A stretch of 64,000 bases of DNA, taken from the NCBI GenBank assembly GCA_963970005.1, contig CAXAMN010021362.1:859263-923262 (forward strand), written 5' to 3'. The stretch's first letter is position 1. Each line of letters opens with the position of its first letter. The stretch comes from Durusdinium trenchii. Taxonomy: Eukaryota > Sar > Dinophyceae > Suessiales > Symbiodiniaceae. The notes under the pieces are model-generated. The model had not been told where the DNA came from, did not search any database, and saw only the letters and a list, made by a program, of their open reading frames with translations. Shown in pieces: positions 33,673 to 45,350 of this stretch. The position numbers and the translations under genes are program-made.

Positions 33673-35846
33673 GTTTTGTCCCTTGTGCCCCGGGGGAATC
33701 TCAGGGCCCTAGGTATGGTGACCCTCAAAGAGGCTGTGAAGTCGGTTCTTCGTGGTAACGCTGCCGGAAGTTCATCAACCGCTGGCAGGCAAGGTTTGAG
33801 TGTAACAACTTCACAAGTATCTTGTCATTTTTTCAAGCATTGTTTTTCACAAAGCCTGGGGTTCACTTCCAACCTGCTCAAGCTTGATTAGATACATCTC
33901 TGGCAGGGTCAAGGGCAAGGTCACCAAGAAAGTAAAAAAAGGTGATTGCGAAGAGGCAGGGGCCATCATCAATCAACCACAACTTTTCTTCTTTGGGGAT
34001 ATCCAAAAAATTGCAATTTGATTCCTGGCAGGAAGTACTATCCCAAGACCAGTGTCCCCATGGCCACTGCCCAACACCCGGTGAGTTTCCGCACGTTCAA
34101 ATCCACCTTCCGGTGGGCAGAGGTGTTTGTCCAAAGGGCGGCTGAGAGGTTTGGGAAAGGCTTCGTGTCCAAACGGCTCAATGCTTGGAGATGGTCCTTG
34201 AGCACATGCTTCAGCGGGGTTGGATGCGCTGAAATGGTGCGAGTCTGAGGGATTCACATGCACTCAATCTCCCTCCCCCCCCTCTCTCTCTTGCTAGTTC
34301 TCAGAAATTACAATCAGAGATAATCAGAGGGTGCTGTTCTTCGAGGCAGCTTTGAGCCTTCGGTCAGCGGCCAACAGATTTTTGCACACTCACGCTGGGC
34401 CTCGAAAGCTTCCTTTGGAGCCAGTGGTTTTGGCCTCCAGCTGTGAGATTGACGGAGCATGCAGAAATGTCTTGTTGAACACCTATGGACCTGTGACACA
34501 GGGTGAACATTGCCTATTTGGTGATATCTTGAAACTTGATCGGAAGAAGGGATCAGCTTTTTGCCTTGCCCATAAGAAGGTTTGCCCTTTGAAGACGTGT
34601 GGGCCTCGACGATTCTTAGCTTAATGGCACTGCTCAAACACATGTGTTTGCATTTGTTTGTACATTGCAATTATACCAATACCTTCAAGGTCATTTACAT
34701 CCATGTTTTTGATCAAGGATGATCAAGGTCTTTTCAGCTAGTTGCACTGAGGACTCCGAGTCAATGTATCAGGCCCCTTTCTGAGTCTTTCTCGATACAG
34801 CAGCAAACAACAGAACTGGCTCATTTCTTAAGTCTTTTCTGAGGCCCAATTTGCGTGCCCTTTTCGATGATGGGACGGAGATTGCAAACAGCAGACAAGT
34901 CTCATGAAACCCAAGGTCCAGCAACAAGTCTTTTTTGCCAGCAGTTCTTCAAGCATTGCTGGACATCCATTTGTTGGTTCTTCAGGAACGGAACTTGAAG
35001 GATTACACCGAATCCCGCTACAAGCATGTGGTTGACCTAACGCAGTATCCACGGAACAATCGTGGTCGTGGCGAGACTCGTGACAATGCACTTCCAACAT
35101 TGACAACAAACAGCGGAAAGCTTTACTCAAAGGCAGATAGTTCTTACATTGTGACATGTGTTTTCTTCTTTCTCATTGCCATACATTAAAAAAACCAGCA
35201 GCTGATTCTGACTTGGCAGGTTCACAAACGCTGTCTCTCAGGGCCTGAGTTGCTGGCATCGCACTCATTGCCCACCACATCGTCCCAGGCAAAGCAGTCT
35301 GGCGCACCGATGCTGCAGTTGGGTTCGGTTTCCAATCAGAACATGGTGCGCATGTCAGGCAACGCAATGAACGTGCCGTGTGTAGGATGTGTGATCCTTG
35401 CGTGTGCACTGGGTTTGGAAAGGGTTTGAATAAGGCATGCCCTGTATAGTATAGAGCTTTTCAAATTCAATGTCAAGTGGCCAAGACGAGTGTAGCAAAT
35501 GCACAGACCTCATGGCCTCTGGCCAATTCGCCGGATGCAAGATGCCCTAACTCCTAATGCATCCTACTGCCAAAGATGAAAACAATATGCCTTTTACCAT
35601 CGTTTGCTGAATCATATGTGTTGAAGAGATGGTAAGGACGAGACAGTTTGAACAATTGGTTCATTAGCCACTGAAGGGTTGTGTTCTGAAATTCAGCTCC
35701 GTGTGATTGATCGCAGTCAAGTTTTGCCCATGCGCCGTCACCCTGTGACTGCCTTGGTTCATTTGGATGGCGAAAAGACCAGCACCTCTTGTTGGGCGGC
35801 GCTCAGCGAAAGCAGTCAAGACCGGGATCGTGCACCCTTGGGCTGA
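33673..35846 (+). CDS. Cytosine-5 DNA methyltransferase-like protein, partial domain
   Basis: Exon 33673-33788: LKEAVKSVLRGNAAG. Exon 34032-34236: FRTFKSTFRWAEVF, ending CFSGVGCAEM (motif I, S-adenosylmethionine binding). Exon about 34299-34610: VVLASSCEIDGACRNVLL (motif II acidic residue), then HCLFGDILKL and CLAHKKVCPLKTCGPRR. Exon from 34844: ICVPFSMMGRR (motif IV region; the nucleophile Cys is kept, the usual Pro before it is Ile). Exon 34986-35135: DLTQYPRNN, then NALPTLTTNSGKLYSKA. Exon 35220-35429: RCLSGPELLASHSLPTT, then MVRMSGNAMNVP (motif X). Exon 35697-35846: LRVIDRSQVLPMRRHPV, ending at TGA. No equivalent of motifs VI (ENV) and VIII lies between 34844 and 34986, so the domain looks shortened and may be inactive. 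Joins at 34610 and 35135 need GA donors. It follows the DUF7869-type gene on the same strand. Confidence 0.55.
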
Positions 35847-36349
35847 TAAAATCCTACATCATGCCAGGCAGGGAACCATGGTTTGGATTCTAACAGCCAA
35901 GTTGTGAATAAACGTCCAAAACAAACTGACTGAACATTTACCACACAGCATCACTTGTCACGCCACTGGTTTTTGGCCATCTTCAGTATTCAGGGGTGCA
36001 TTGTGAAGAACTCAGGCTGATTTGGGACACCATACACAAAATATCAAACATTATCAAACAATAACCTTGGGGAAAGGACCTTTAATATCCGGATTCCCTT
36101 GTGCCAGGAGCTTTGACATTTCTGTTGGAGGTCATCCCGTAGCTTTTTGCCTTGCGATGCAAAGCAAGGAGATGTGTGAGCCCTTGAGTATATGGATGAA
36201 TGAGATCTGCCCGGGAGCTGCGCCAGACTTGTCTGGGATCCTGCTTCCTGTCCCTGGGTTCAAAACACTCCCAACATCTCCCAACAAATCTTTGCTCCCT
36301 GGAATCAAAACACTCCTGGATGTTTGAAGTGTTGGGTTCCAAACACTTG

Positions 36350-36736
36350 AGGTCTCCCCATTGCTCTTCACCACTGACTGAGGCAGCTGGCATAGTATCC
36401 ACTCTGAGCCCATCAGTCCTGGCATTGTGGTTGGTAAAGCAGTCGGATGGCCTCCCTTTGCTTCAGGATTGGTTGGGCACGGCTCATGATGTCTATCATT
36501 TGGGCTATGAGGGGTGGAGAGAGAGCATCGAAGTTAGAGTTTGCGAAGACGACCTCCTGGGAAAGGGGATGGAAAACAGTTGCTTGGTGCCATCGAAAGG
36601 ATTTGGACGGAGCAGCGTGCTCTTATTTGGAGTCCTCTTCACCTTTCACAAGCTGAAGGACCAGCTGTCATCTGAAGAGGTAGCTGATTTTGCCAGGCGA
36701 GCTGGATTCCCAAATGCTTACCCAAAGCTGCTTTGA
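36350..36736 (+). CDS. Unrecognised exon, plus strand
   Basis: An open frame ending in TGA at 36734-36736 reads GIVSTLSPSVLALWLVKQSD, then GYEGWRESIEVRVCEDDLLG and HKLKDQLSSEEVADFARRAG. Composition and alternating hydrophobic pattern look coding. It may be the last exon of the preceding gene or of a separate one. No family is recognised. The 5' edge is not resolved. Confidence 0.4.
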   Translation, partial: RSPHCSSPLTEAAGIVSTLSPSVLALWLVKQSDGLPLLQDWLGTAHDVYHLGYEGWRESIEVRVCEDDLLGKGMENSCLVPSKGFGRSSVLLFGVLFTFHKLKDQLSSEEVADFARRAGFPNAYPKLL

Positions 36737-36783
36737 GCCCTTCACCCCAAGCAGTTCCGAATTCCCTACCAAATCTAGTCTAA

Positions 36784-36975
36784 GTGACTTGATGTTGATC
36801 CATCAAGTACACAACTGCAACTACTGACTCATTAGTTGCAAAATTAGTCTCAATAATTCCCTGCCAAATACATTTAATAGTGAATCTAGTGACTTGATGT
36901 TGATCCATCAAGTAAACAATTGCAACTAACCACAATGCTGTGTGTGACTGATTAGTTGCAAAACCAGTCTCAGGA
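36784..36975 (+). repeat. Two direct repeats of about 85 bases
   Basis: GTGACTTGATGTTGATCCAT and following sequence at about 36784 recurs at 36891, each ending GATTAGTTGCAAAA or ATTAGTTGCAAAAT. The unit is followed by a 1-kb stretch (36980-37890) full of scattered CAACTAA words and without a gene I can support. Confidence 0.75.
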
Positions 36976-37894
36976 TATGATAAGTAAAACATCAACAACA
37001 TATAGCAGTTAGTCTGGTTCAAGAATCCAACCAGTAACGTTCTGAATCTGAACAAAGTCCAATGGATAGGTGCCCTAAAATAAGCTTTGGGGACCTGGTC
37101 TCAGAATCTCGAACAGCAACTCGTGGCGAGTAGCCAATTGTTAATACAGTGTGTTGCAACAAGTCAGCAACCATTAGTTGCGGTTGGTTGTGGTAGCAAC
37201 TGACTCGCAACTATTGGGTGGAGCTGGAACATGGTGACAAAGTGTTGGTGTAGCAACTAACAAACACCATCGCAACTAATCAGCAACAAGTGGTTGGGAT
37301 CAGCGGGATCAGAAACTAACCAACAACTAATCCCTTAGCGCCGTAGTATGTTTTGCAACCCTTGCCGCCGCCTGCCAACTTACCTCGCAACTAATGGTTA
37401 TCAACATTTGCTTCGCCTTTAAGGCTTGAAATTGAACAATCCTTAAAGGTGAACCTGGCGCTAGAAAGGTCGCCTTGCGGCACTCCCACAGGCCCCGCCC
37501 AGTCCTCGCAACTTATGGCTTGCTTGTCTTTCCCTGAGGTAGAGAAGAAACCGAGGTCAGTGGAACGTTGAGTTGTTCAACAGTTCATAGCCTGGGGAAG
37601 AGATCTCGCTTCATGCACCGCCTTTCTCAGCTCAAGGTCGCAGGCTAGAAGGTGAACATTTCAGGGTGGGGGTCGCCTTAAGTTGGTCTTATTTTTATTC
37701 TTACAGAGGTGTCGCATTTAACCCGCAACCATTCCCAACCCATACTTTAGCTAAACTAGCGGTCTCGCATTTAATCTGCAACTATTCCCGACCCGGACAT
37801 AGATAAACTAGCTCTACTGTGCAACTAATCCACAGTTGATCACTCCAGCACGCATGTAACTCCATGATCATGTCAAAGGTGAAGTTTTGGGCCT

Positions 37895-38010
37895 GCGGGT
37901 CGCCTTTGCTAGATACCGAAAAAGGTCGCCTTTGCTAGAGACTGAAAAGGTCGCCTTTGCTAGACACTGAAAAGGTCGCCTTTGCTAGATACTACACAGG
38001 TTGCCTTTTA
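37895..38010 (+). repeat. Tandem repeat, 25-27-base unit, about 4.5 copies
   Basis: Unit GAAAAGGTCGCCTTTGCTAG followed by A-T/G/C-A-C-T. Four near-identical copies and a diverged fifth sit just upstream of the gene at 38.06 kb. Confidence 0.9.
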
Positions 38011-38057
38011 GCTTTGATGACCAACAAACTCTCCCTAGCCATGAACCTTGTCTGCCA

Positions 38058-41000
38058 GGTGGTTGCGAACACTGTCTACTCTCCGGGTGACTTTGATGCA
38101 TGATCCAATGTTTCAGCTGGACTTTCGCAGAGTACAAATGCATGAACAACAAGCAGAGAAGCAGAAGAAGAACCCTCTACAGAAAGCATTGGTGTTCACC
38201 CGGCGGGCGAATGAGCTGGTGTCACAAGAATCTTGGTTACAACTACAATACGTACCTTTTGCTTATCATTGTTTGATAGTCTTGGTATGAAGTGTTGAAT
38301 CCTTCCCTAGGCCTCAGTCAGTATACCCCTGGATTGAAACATGTTTTACCAACTAAACATGGGGAAAGCTGCCATGCCCAGGACCCTGACCTTGACTTCC
38401 GGGATGCCTTCATGGAAGCTGTCCACGAGTACAACTCCTATGGAGCGGCGCTGAACAACAACAAGTGGCAGATTGATGAAACTGCAGCTGTCCAAATGTA
38501 TGGGTTCAAGGCGCAGCAAAACATTTCACAGTGAACTGGCTCGAGTCAATACAAAGCCTTATCAAGCACATCTCAAACACAAGTGGACCATCACATCTGA
38601 TCACTTCAATTGTCACAGTTTTCAAGTGTTTTCAGAACCAACCCCTTTGTTCTAGGTGGGCGTGTGCGAACAAGTGTGGGAGGACATTGAAAACCATTTG
38701 CACCAGAATCGCTTTGCGGATTCAGGCCGGGCTGTAAATAGGATTGTTGTAGATATTTTTGGCACTGTGTTTGGTTTGGCCTTCCCATCTCCGCTGTCCT
38801 TAAAACTGCATTTGGCCCCTTCAGCCTTCAATGCACAAACATTGACATCAACCCGCTGGCTGCTGGATGCTGTTCCGGATGGAGTGGACAGCCCTTTGTG
38901 GTATAGTATTTTGACAGTTGACCAGAAGAAGCAGCAGCTCTTCATGGCAAGGCTTTTGTTTATTCACGACCGCGCCTGCAAAAGAGGTGGGAGAGGAGCA
39001 AGCAATCGCTTGTCCTTGCCGGAGTGGAACAACGAGCTGGAGCGCTGCTGTTTGATGTTCTACATCCTGGATCAAATGGAGATGGCAGCTGATCACGCGG
39101 GCAACGTCATGTTTGACGAAAAGACCATGGAAAAGGCTAGCAAACGTGCGATTGAAGGGCACCTCGGATGCTGATTGTGTTGATGGCACCAGTGTTTGTT
39201 TTCTTTCCGTTTTCATTGCTAGACCACAAATTAGAACATACCGCTCTAGCAAATGATATCCCACGTATGGACCATATGGATGCCCGAATCTCTCCATGCT
39301 AAGTTGCCAAGGGACTACACCGGGGAGCTCAGTGCATTGCTGGCTTTGAAAGATGGTCAGTTCCAGGCACACCACACTGAGATGTGGATTCCCGGCTACT
39401 ACTTTGAAAGTTTGTATATTTTCTGATATTGTGGGAGGCCAGTCATGCTAGGAAACAGGCTGTACAAAATGGTGTCAAACCAACCTGATCAACACATAAT
39501 GAGACACAAGCAACATGAGAATTTGCTCCAGAATACTGAGGAAGGATCACAAGTCTGCTGTTCCTCCAGATGAGCAATTTGACAAAATGGATTCCAAGTT
39601 GAACTTGCTCTCCAAAGACTCCCGAAAGATGGCCTTTGAGCAAGACTGCTTGCGATTGACCCGAGACGTCGCACAACTCGGCTGCCTCTACGAGGAGGAG
39701 TCGAGGAATGCTCGCAGCAACCGCCTCAAGAAGGTATTGCACTTGAGGCATCAAAATCGTGTGGGAGGTACAGAGGTGAGCAACTTCATGAATTTGAACC
39801 TGCGTTTCATTGGTGGTCGACTTGCTGAACTTGAGACTGCTGCTGAGAAGGCAAGCAGTTTGTCCAAAGCTTGAAGAATTCTGAGTTTCATGAGTCTGTA
39901 AAGAATAACATGAGATAAACCAAATAAACAACATGAGAGTCGTGTTCAATTCTATGTCATTTCCCGTACAGTTCATTGCTGACCTCTCTGCGCACACATC
40001 TTGGGCTGGCAACATCATTTGGCTCGACTTCACAAAGTATGGCAAACTGACTGGAAGTGACTTGAATGACACCTGCGAGCTTCTATCACTTTTCCTATCG
40101 AAGAAACCGCAGAAAACCGTGGCAGTAGTGCTGGCACCGTTTCTCACTTCGGAACGTGTTCCGAATGGCGTAAGGGGCGAGATCAGGTCAGGGGTTGGTG
40201 AACAGTAGAATCCGAAGCTCAAGGTGATGACATATCTTTAAAATCTTTAAAACATTTTAAAACGTTAGGTCAGGGGGTCAGGGGGTGAACCCCTTCAACC
40301 ATCTTCAACCCCTGGGAGGCGCGTCGAGGACAAGTTGGACGCTTTGAAAATCCAATCCCAGCTCATCATGGTGCGGATGGCTGCAGCCCCGGGTCAGAAG
40401 CATGTCCCCATGCAGTTTCCCGGGTGGATTTGCATGCAAGAAGACAGCGTGGATGACAACGTGTTTCTCACTTCCCAGCTTTTAGCTGACCGGTGCAGTG
40501 TCCAAACTTTGATGATTTGTTTGTGGTTGTAGGTCCTAGTTTCGCTTCAAGTTTTAATTCAAATTTTCAATGTGCACCTACATCTAAACCCTGAAAGGTG
40601 CACTCGATCAAACCTCACCTGGCTCCCTGAAAGCAGCTATGTTGTGCCTACAGCGGCCAAAGACATGTTGCCATCTTCTGCAGAGACGAGGTTCCAAGAC
40701 AATATCCCTATCCAACAGATGTTCAATAATTAATAATTAATGTTGAATAGAATGCTGGCAAGTCCTGCAACCACCTCTCCCAGACCACCCGTACCACCAC
40801 CTCTCCTGGCAGGTCGATGTCACTCTTCCAAGAGAGTGCCCAGTACCTGGCGGGATCAGAGATGCCAGAGCAGGTGCTGAGCAGTTTGCTTTCCAAAGTG
40901 GAGATCAAAGAGGGCTCCGTGCTGGGATTGGTGAACTTAAGCCCATACGATGGGTGGCTGGAAACAACTGCCTATCAGTGGATGAAGCAAACAGGGGTGC

Positions 41001-41862
41001 GCATGCCGTGTCTATCACTCAGCAAGTCTGTCACAATCATCGATTACTGTCAGCGAGCACTGGCCCTGAAGCTGTTGGAGGACAAGTGAAAGTCCCAACT
41101 GTTGTGCGGTTCTGACAGTTTTGAAATGTTTTGAAAGTCCCAACTCGAGCGTACCAAAATCTAGGGCTGCCCTGTCTCACATGTTCAAGCCTCCCTTGAG
41201 GATTGGAAGCGTGGGAATCACTTGATGGGCTCCAAAGTGCCAAAGTATACACCAGAAGTCCCACAGGTGGAAGAAGTCAAGCTGAGCAGGTTTCCATTGC
41301 AGGTGGCAAAGATTGACATCATCCCTGGCAAGGTCGGTTGGTCCAGGTACAAAGTTTCTTTGCCACAGAGTTTCCGCATGCTGTACTACTCCGACATCCT
41401 ATATGGACCTGACTGGAGGGAGCTGATCTTGGATTTCGACAAGCGGCTTTTGGTCTTGTTAAACACACTTTGGACTCTCCACAGCTTTTTGGGGCGGGGA
41501 AAACGAGTTGAACTCTTCACACCAGGGACCACCCAAACCACCCAAGGTTTGACGGCATCAATTCCGATCACTTGTCTTCTTCTGCTTCTGGCGCACCAGC
41601 GAGCACAGTGCCAGAGACAGAGAGCACCTTGCCGCCCTGGACGAATGAGCCAACCACGTTGAGCGAATTGACAGACAGGTACAATGTGGAAAACAAGATT
41701 GCCGGACGAACAGCCGGCTCCACCCTATACCTGGTCCATGCACGATCCAGGTCTGGAGACCTCCATGAAGTTGCTGACGAGGAACAACAGTACAAACTCT
41801 TCCTTGCACACGCCCTAGCATTTGTTCTGCTCTTCTTGGAGCCCATCCATGTGGATGTTAAA
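38058..41862 (+). CDS. Unrecognised large protein, about ten exons
   Basis: A chain of plus-strand open stretches with coding character: about 38058-38250 (DFRRVQMHEQQAEKQKKN); 38313-38534 (FRDAFMEAVHEYNSYGAAL); 38656-39174, 172 residues after CTAG (CEQVWEDIENHLHQNRF, then MEMAADHAGNVMF); about 39290-39410 (WIPGYYFES); 39515-39871 (coiled-coil-like, KMAFEQDCLRLTRDVAQLG); 39970-40205 (NIIWLDFTKYGKLTGSDLND); about 40325-40520 (DKLDALKIQSQLIMVRMAA); 40815-41085 (VNLSPYDGWLETTAYQWM); about 41222-41470 (MLYYSDILYGPDWRELI); 41546-41862 (NEPTTLSELTDRYNVENKI). I believe the IIW-x-D-x-x-K-Y-G-K and SPYDGW blocks belong to a family widespread in dinoflagellates, but I cannot name it. It might span two genes. 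Splice junctions were not all checked for phase. Confidence 0.45.
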
Positions 41863-41929
41863 TGATGTTAGGATGTCTCTATATGTCTCTTCAATTGTGA
41901 ACCAAAAAGCAGCAACAATTAGATGCCAC

Positions 41930-44240
41930 TTAAGGTTGCCCACACTCCGCTGGCTGTCCCCATCACAGAGTACCAAGTTGGCCATGGTTCGGCCAAATTC
42001 CAGAAGGCAGACAAGATCGCTGCATTGAACCGGGAGCAGAAATCAGGCCAGGTCTCTGCAACAACTTGTGCTGTACCATAAAGTATGACCATGTTGATCG
42101 ATTATGACCCAACTTCAACAAAGCGGTATTCCGATGTTTCTGAAGTGTCAGGATCAAGGTAGTGAGACAAACTTCCAACTTGCACCTGTCCCACTGTGTA
42201 GTGTACTGTGGGTAACACTCCCATGGTGCAACTTGCTGACCTTCTTGCAACTCATGGCTTTGCCCAGGACACTCAGTCATCAAGTCTTGGAATGTAATGA
42301 CTTGGAATGTGATGACTTGTACAATCGTGTGACACCCTTTTCGTTGTTGTTCCCAAGAATCAAGCCTGCAGGATTTTGACCCGAACGGAGAGCTCACGAC
42401 ACCAAGTCCACATGGTCGTGTTTTGGCCTTACAATCGGCCTTCCCATAGATCTTGAGGAAGAATGTCATGTTGAGTCATCTTCAACACAATGCAGCCCCC
42501 CCTTCTCAACCTGCTCACTCCCAGGTCAGGGCCTCATCTCCAACAGCTTCGCCACCTACAGCTCCGAAAGCTGAGGCCAAGCACGAGAATGTCGAGAATG
42601 TGAAGGTGGAACCGATGAAGGTGGAACCGAATGCTATTGACCCAACCAGGGAAGAGACCAACAAGACCGCTGGTGGCTCTGATGCACCATCTTTGCCAAT
42701 GAGGTCAGCTCTGAATACAGAGAAATCCAACCCTCAACTGACACCAAGGGAGGTGGATGATTTGTCCAAACAACTTGATGAAGCTTTGACTATCAAGAGG
42801 GGAAGGCCTGCAAAGCAGACCAAAACACCTGAGGAGCCTGAGAAACCTCAGCATTCTCAGCAGCCCAACAAGCCTGAACCTCCATCTGAACCGTCAGCAG
42901 TCCCAAGGATTGGTTTGGCTCGCGCTTTGGGGCGATTCACTGACAATGTGCAAGCCAAGAAAAAGGCTGCTGTTAAGAGCAAAGCCAAAGCCAAGTCAAC
43001 AGGTTCCAAAAAGAAGACGAGCAAGAAGAAAGACGATGAAGAGGAGAACACATTGGACAGTGAGGAAGAGTTGGAGACGATGAGCGATCTGCCTGAGGAA
43101 TCAGGTTCAGAAGCAGAAGGTGATGAAAAGGTGTGCCCGAAGAGTTTGGCAACAGCATTCAACAAGGCAGCCAGCAAGAAAAGCAACCAGCAGAAGAAGC
43201 ACAAGGATAAGGAGGCACCACAGAAACAAAACAAGAGTACCAAGGATGCGAAGACGAAGAAGGAGCATAAGGTTTCAAAGAAAGGCCTGGAGGAGGAGGA
43301 GGAAGCAGAAGAAGATAAGGAAGAGAAGTCGAAGGTTGCANNNNNNNNNNTCGAAGGTTGCAAAGAGAAGCAAGAAGACGGAAGATGGTTCTACAAAGCC
43401 CAAGACAACTAAGTTCCAGGGAACTGACAAGAAACCGAAGAATGGCAGCAAGAAAGATGAGAAAGAGGAGGACGAGGATGAGAAGAAGATGGCAAAGGTA
43501 ACCAAGAAGAGTACCAAGGTTGGTGCACAGGGCAGCAAGAAGAACAATGAAGATGAGGATGGTGAGGATGAAGCGAAGGCCCAAAAGAAAAGGGCAAAGA
43601 AGCGGGACGAAGACGAGGATGAGACAGAGAAACCAAAGAGCAGCAAGATCAGAAAGACTGAGAAGAACTCAGCTGCAAAGACCAAGCAGAAGAACAATAA
43701 GAAGACCAAAGAGGATGATTCTGATGAAGAGGCTGAGGAGGAGGAAGAGATGCAGAAGGTTGCAAAGAAAGGCAAGAAGAGGGCCAAGAACAGGGCCAGC
43801 GCCAAGACAGGTCGAAAGGACAAGTCAGAAAAAGGTGAGGATGAATCTGAGGATGACAGTGGCAGTGAGCAAGAGGATGAGGACAGCAATGAAGAAGACG
43901 AGACCAAGCCAAGGAAGCGGAGAAATTCTGGAAAGCCATCCAAGGCTGATCAAAACAAATCAAAACATATTGAAACCTTCCAACCTATCCCAACTAGTAG
44001 TTGGGTGGGGGATATCACAAATTAAAGTGTCTCTTTGAAAACCTGTCGGCTTGAAAAAACTCAGAGTCTGTAGTCAAGTTGTTTGAATGTGGCCATCCAA
44101 CCTGACAGGGCGACCTGATGAGAGATGACTACCACAAGTTCATCAAAGACACGATGGCCGCCCTGCGAGAGGAAAACCCTGAACAGAGTGGCAGGGAGAT
44201 TCTGCAGTCAGCCAGGATGAAGCCTGGGCCTCAAACATAG
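41930..44240 (+). CDS. Lys/Glu-rich AT-hook protein with HMG-like C-terminal segment
   Basis: Exon about 41930-42050 (VPITEYQVGHGSAKFQK) precedes a long open exon of about 42523-44020. It begins Pro/Ser-rich, has an AT-hook-like core KRGRPAK (DNA minor groove), then RIGLARALGRFTDN, then about 350 residues of Lys and Glu/Asp blocks (KKKTSKKKDDEEEN, EEEEEAEEDKEEKSK) typical of disordered nuclear proteins. The exon is interrupted in this assembly by ten Ns at 43341-43350; the frame changes across them. A last exon 44109-44240 (DDYHKFIKDTMAALREENP, TAG stop) resembles the first helices of an HMG box. A chromatin-associated role is inference. It follows the methyltransferase-like and DUF7869-type genes on the same strand. 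Confidence 0.55.
43329..43362. other. Assembly gap with duplicated flanks
   Basis: The 12 bases TCGAAGGTTGCA occur immediately before (43329-43340) and immediately after (43351-43362) a run of ten Ns. Removing the Ns and one 12-base copy (22 bases) puts the left and right open frames, which are otherwise in different frames, into one frame. Confidence 0.9.
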
Positions 44241-44811
44241 TTGTTTTTTTGCAAATTAAGCCCACTATCATTTGAGCTAGTCTTCAATCAAACCCATGAC
44301 TCCATGACACAAATCCCACGAAGCCCTGACCACCGTTGATCCCAGGTGGAAGGTCTCCGAGATCCGAGCTAACAGCATCCGGAACATGACGCCCACGCAG
44401 CGGAGCCGAAGACGCCTCCAGAGTGCGTGAGTAAGTTCTTTTGGAGTGGTTCAGGGGTCTGCAACAGCACCATGCTGGAAGTTTGGTCATGTTTTGAATA
44501 CATAACCCGAAAGTCAAAATGAACGGTCACGGAAGAGTTTTGAATACCGTTGGCAAAGATTCTAGTCGGCTGGTGCTTGTGCAATTCTGGGGCTAGCTGG
44601 CTGAGCCTGACAGTTGCGTAGCCTCATGGTGTGACCCGCAGCTGCAGAACAGCCCTCAATCTTGTTGCTGGACAGTGAGAACACTGTCTCATAGATATGG
44701 ACATGACTATGGACATGAACTCCGGGAAAAGTTCGTGTGATGTGCTCAGGTTTTTCTTGTTCATCTCACTCCAAACTCCGAAGAGTCGTTGAACATGTCA
44801 AAACCATGTAA

Positions 44812-45350
44812 GTGCATGTCAAAACCCGACGAGTACACACATGTGCAGGTGAATATGGCTATGTGAAGACCTGTGCTTGGACAAATGATTTGGACCATGT
44901 GATTTTAGAGATGCCAAACGAGAGCGGGAAAGGAACGACAGACTCTGACATGTCTTCACTTCGATCACTCCTCCATGAGATGGAAGAAGAAGATGTTGTG
45001 GATTGCACTCTGAATGGCCATGAGTGTGCTCGTGCTCCTGCCTGCGGTGACACCGCATCGATGCCTGAAAGCTTGGTCCTCAGTTCAGGTTCAGTGCTGA
45101 CAACCTCTTCTCTGGTACCTCCCACTTATGTGAAAACATCACTTAGCTGGAACTCGAACTTGTTGCCTAGCTTCATTGCCAGGTGCAGATTACTTTGTCA
45201 TCAAGCCAAAGCCTACACCGATCTACTTCCAATGGACGCCCCCCCAGCCAGACAAGCTCATGCAAATATGCATCGGTTGCAAATTTGTTTACGGAGAAGG
45301 TGCCTGAGCATATTTCCATGAAATGAAAGCAAAACCACATGGTAACATCA
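44812..45350 (+). CDS. Unrecognised small gene or exons, plus strand
   Basis: Two overlapping readings. 44812-45150 gives NDLDHVILEMPNESGKG, then SSLRSLLHEMEEEDVVDCTL. After an AG near 45181 another frame gives DYFVIKPKPTPIYFQWTPPQ, then LMQICIGCKFVYGEG and a stop. A splice between them near 45150-45182 is likely. The function is unknown. The following 1.6 kb (45350-46980) holds no gene I can support, only repeats. Confidence 0.35.

Noticed and set aside
43159..43943. Two long minus-strand Ser/Leu-rich open frames
   Set aside because: They are antisense to the Lys/Glu-rich exon, whose codon bias keeps the reverse strand open.
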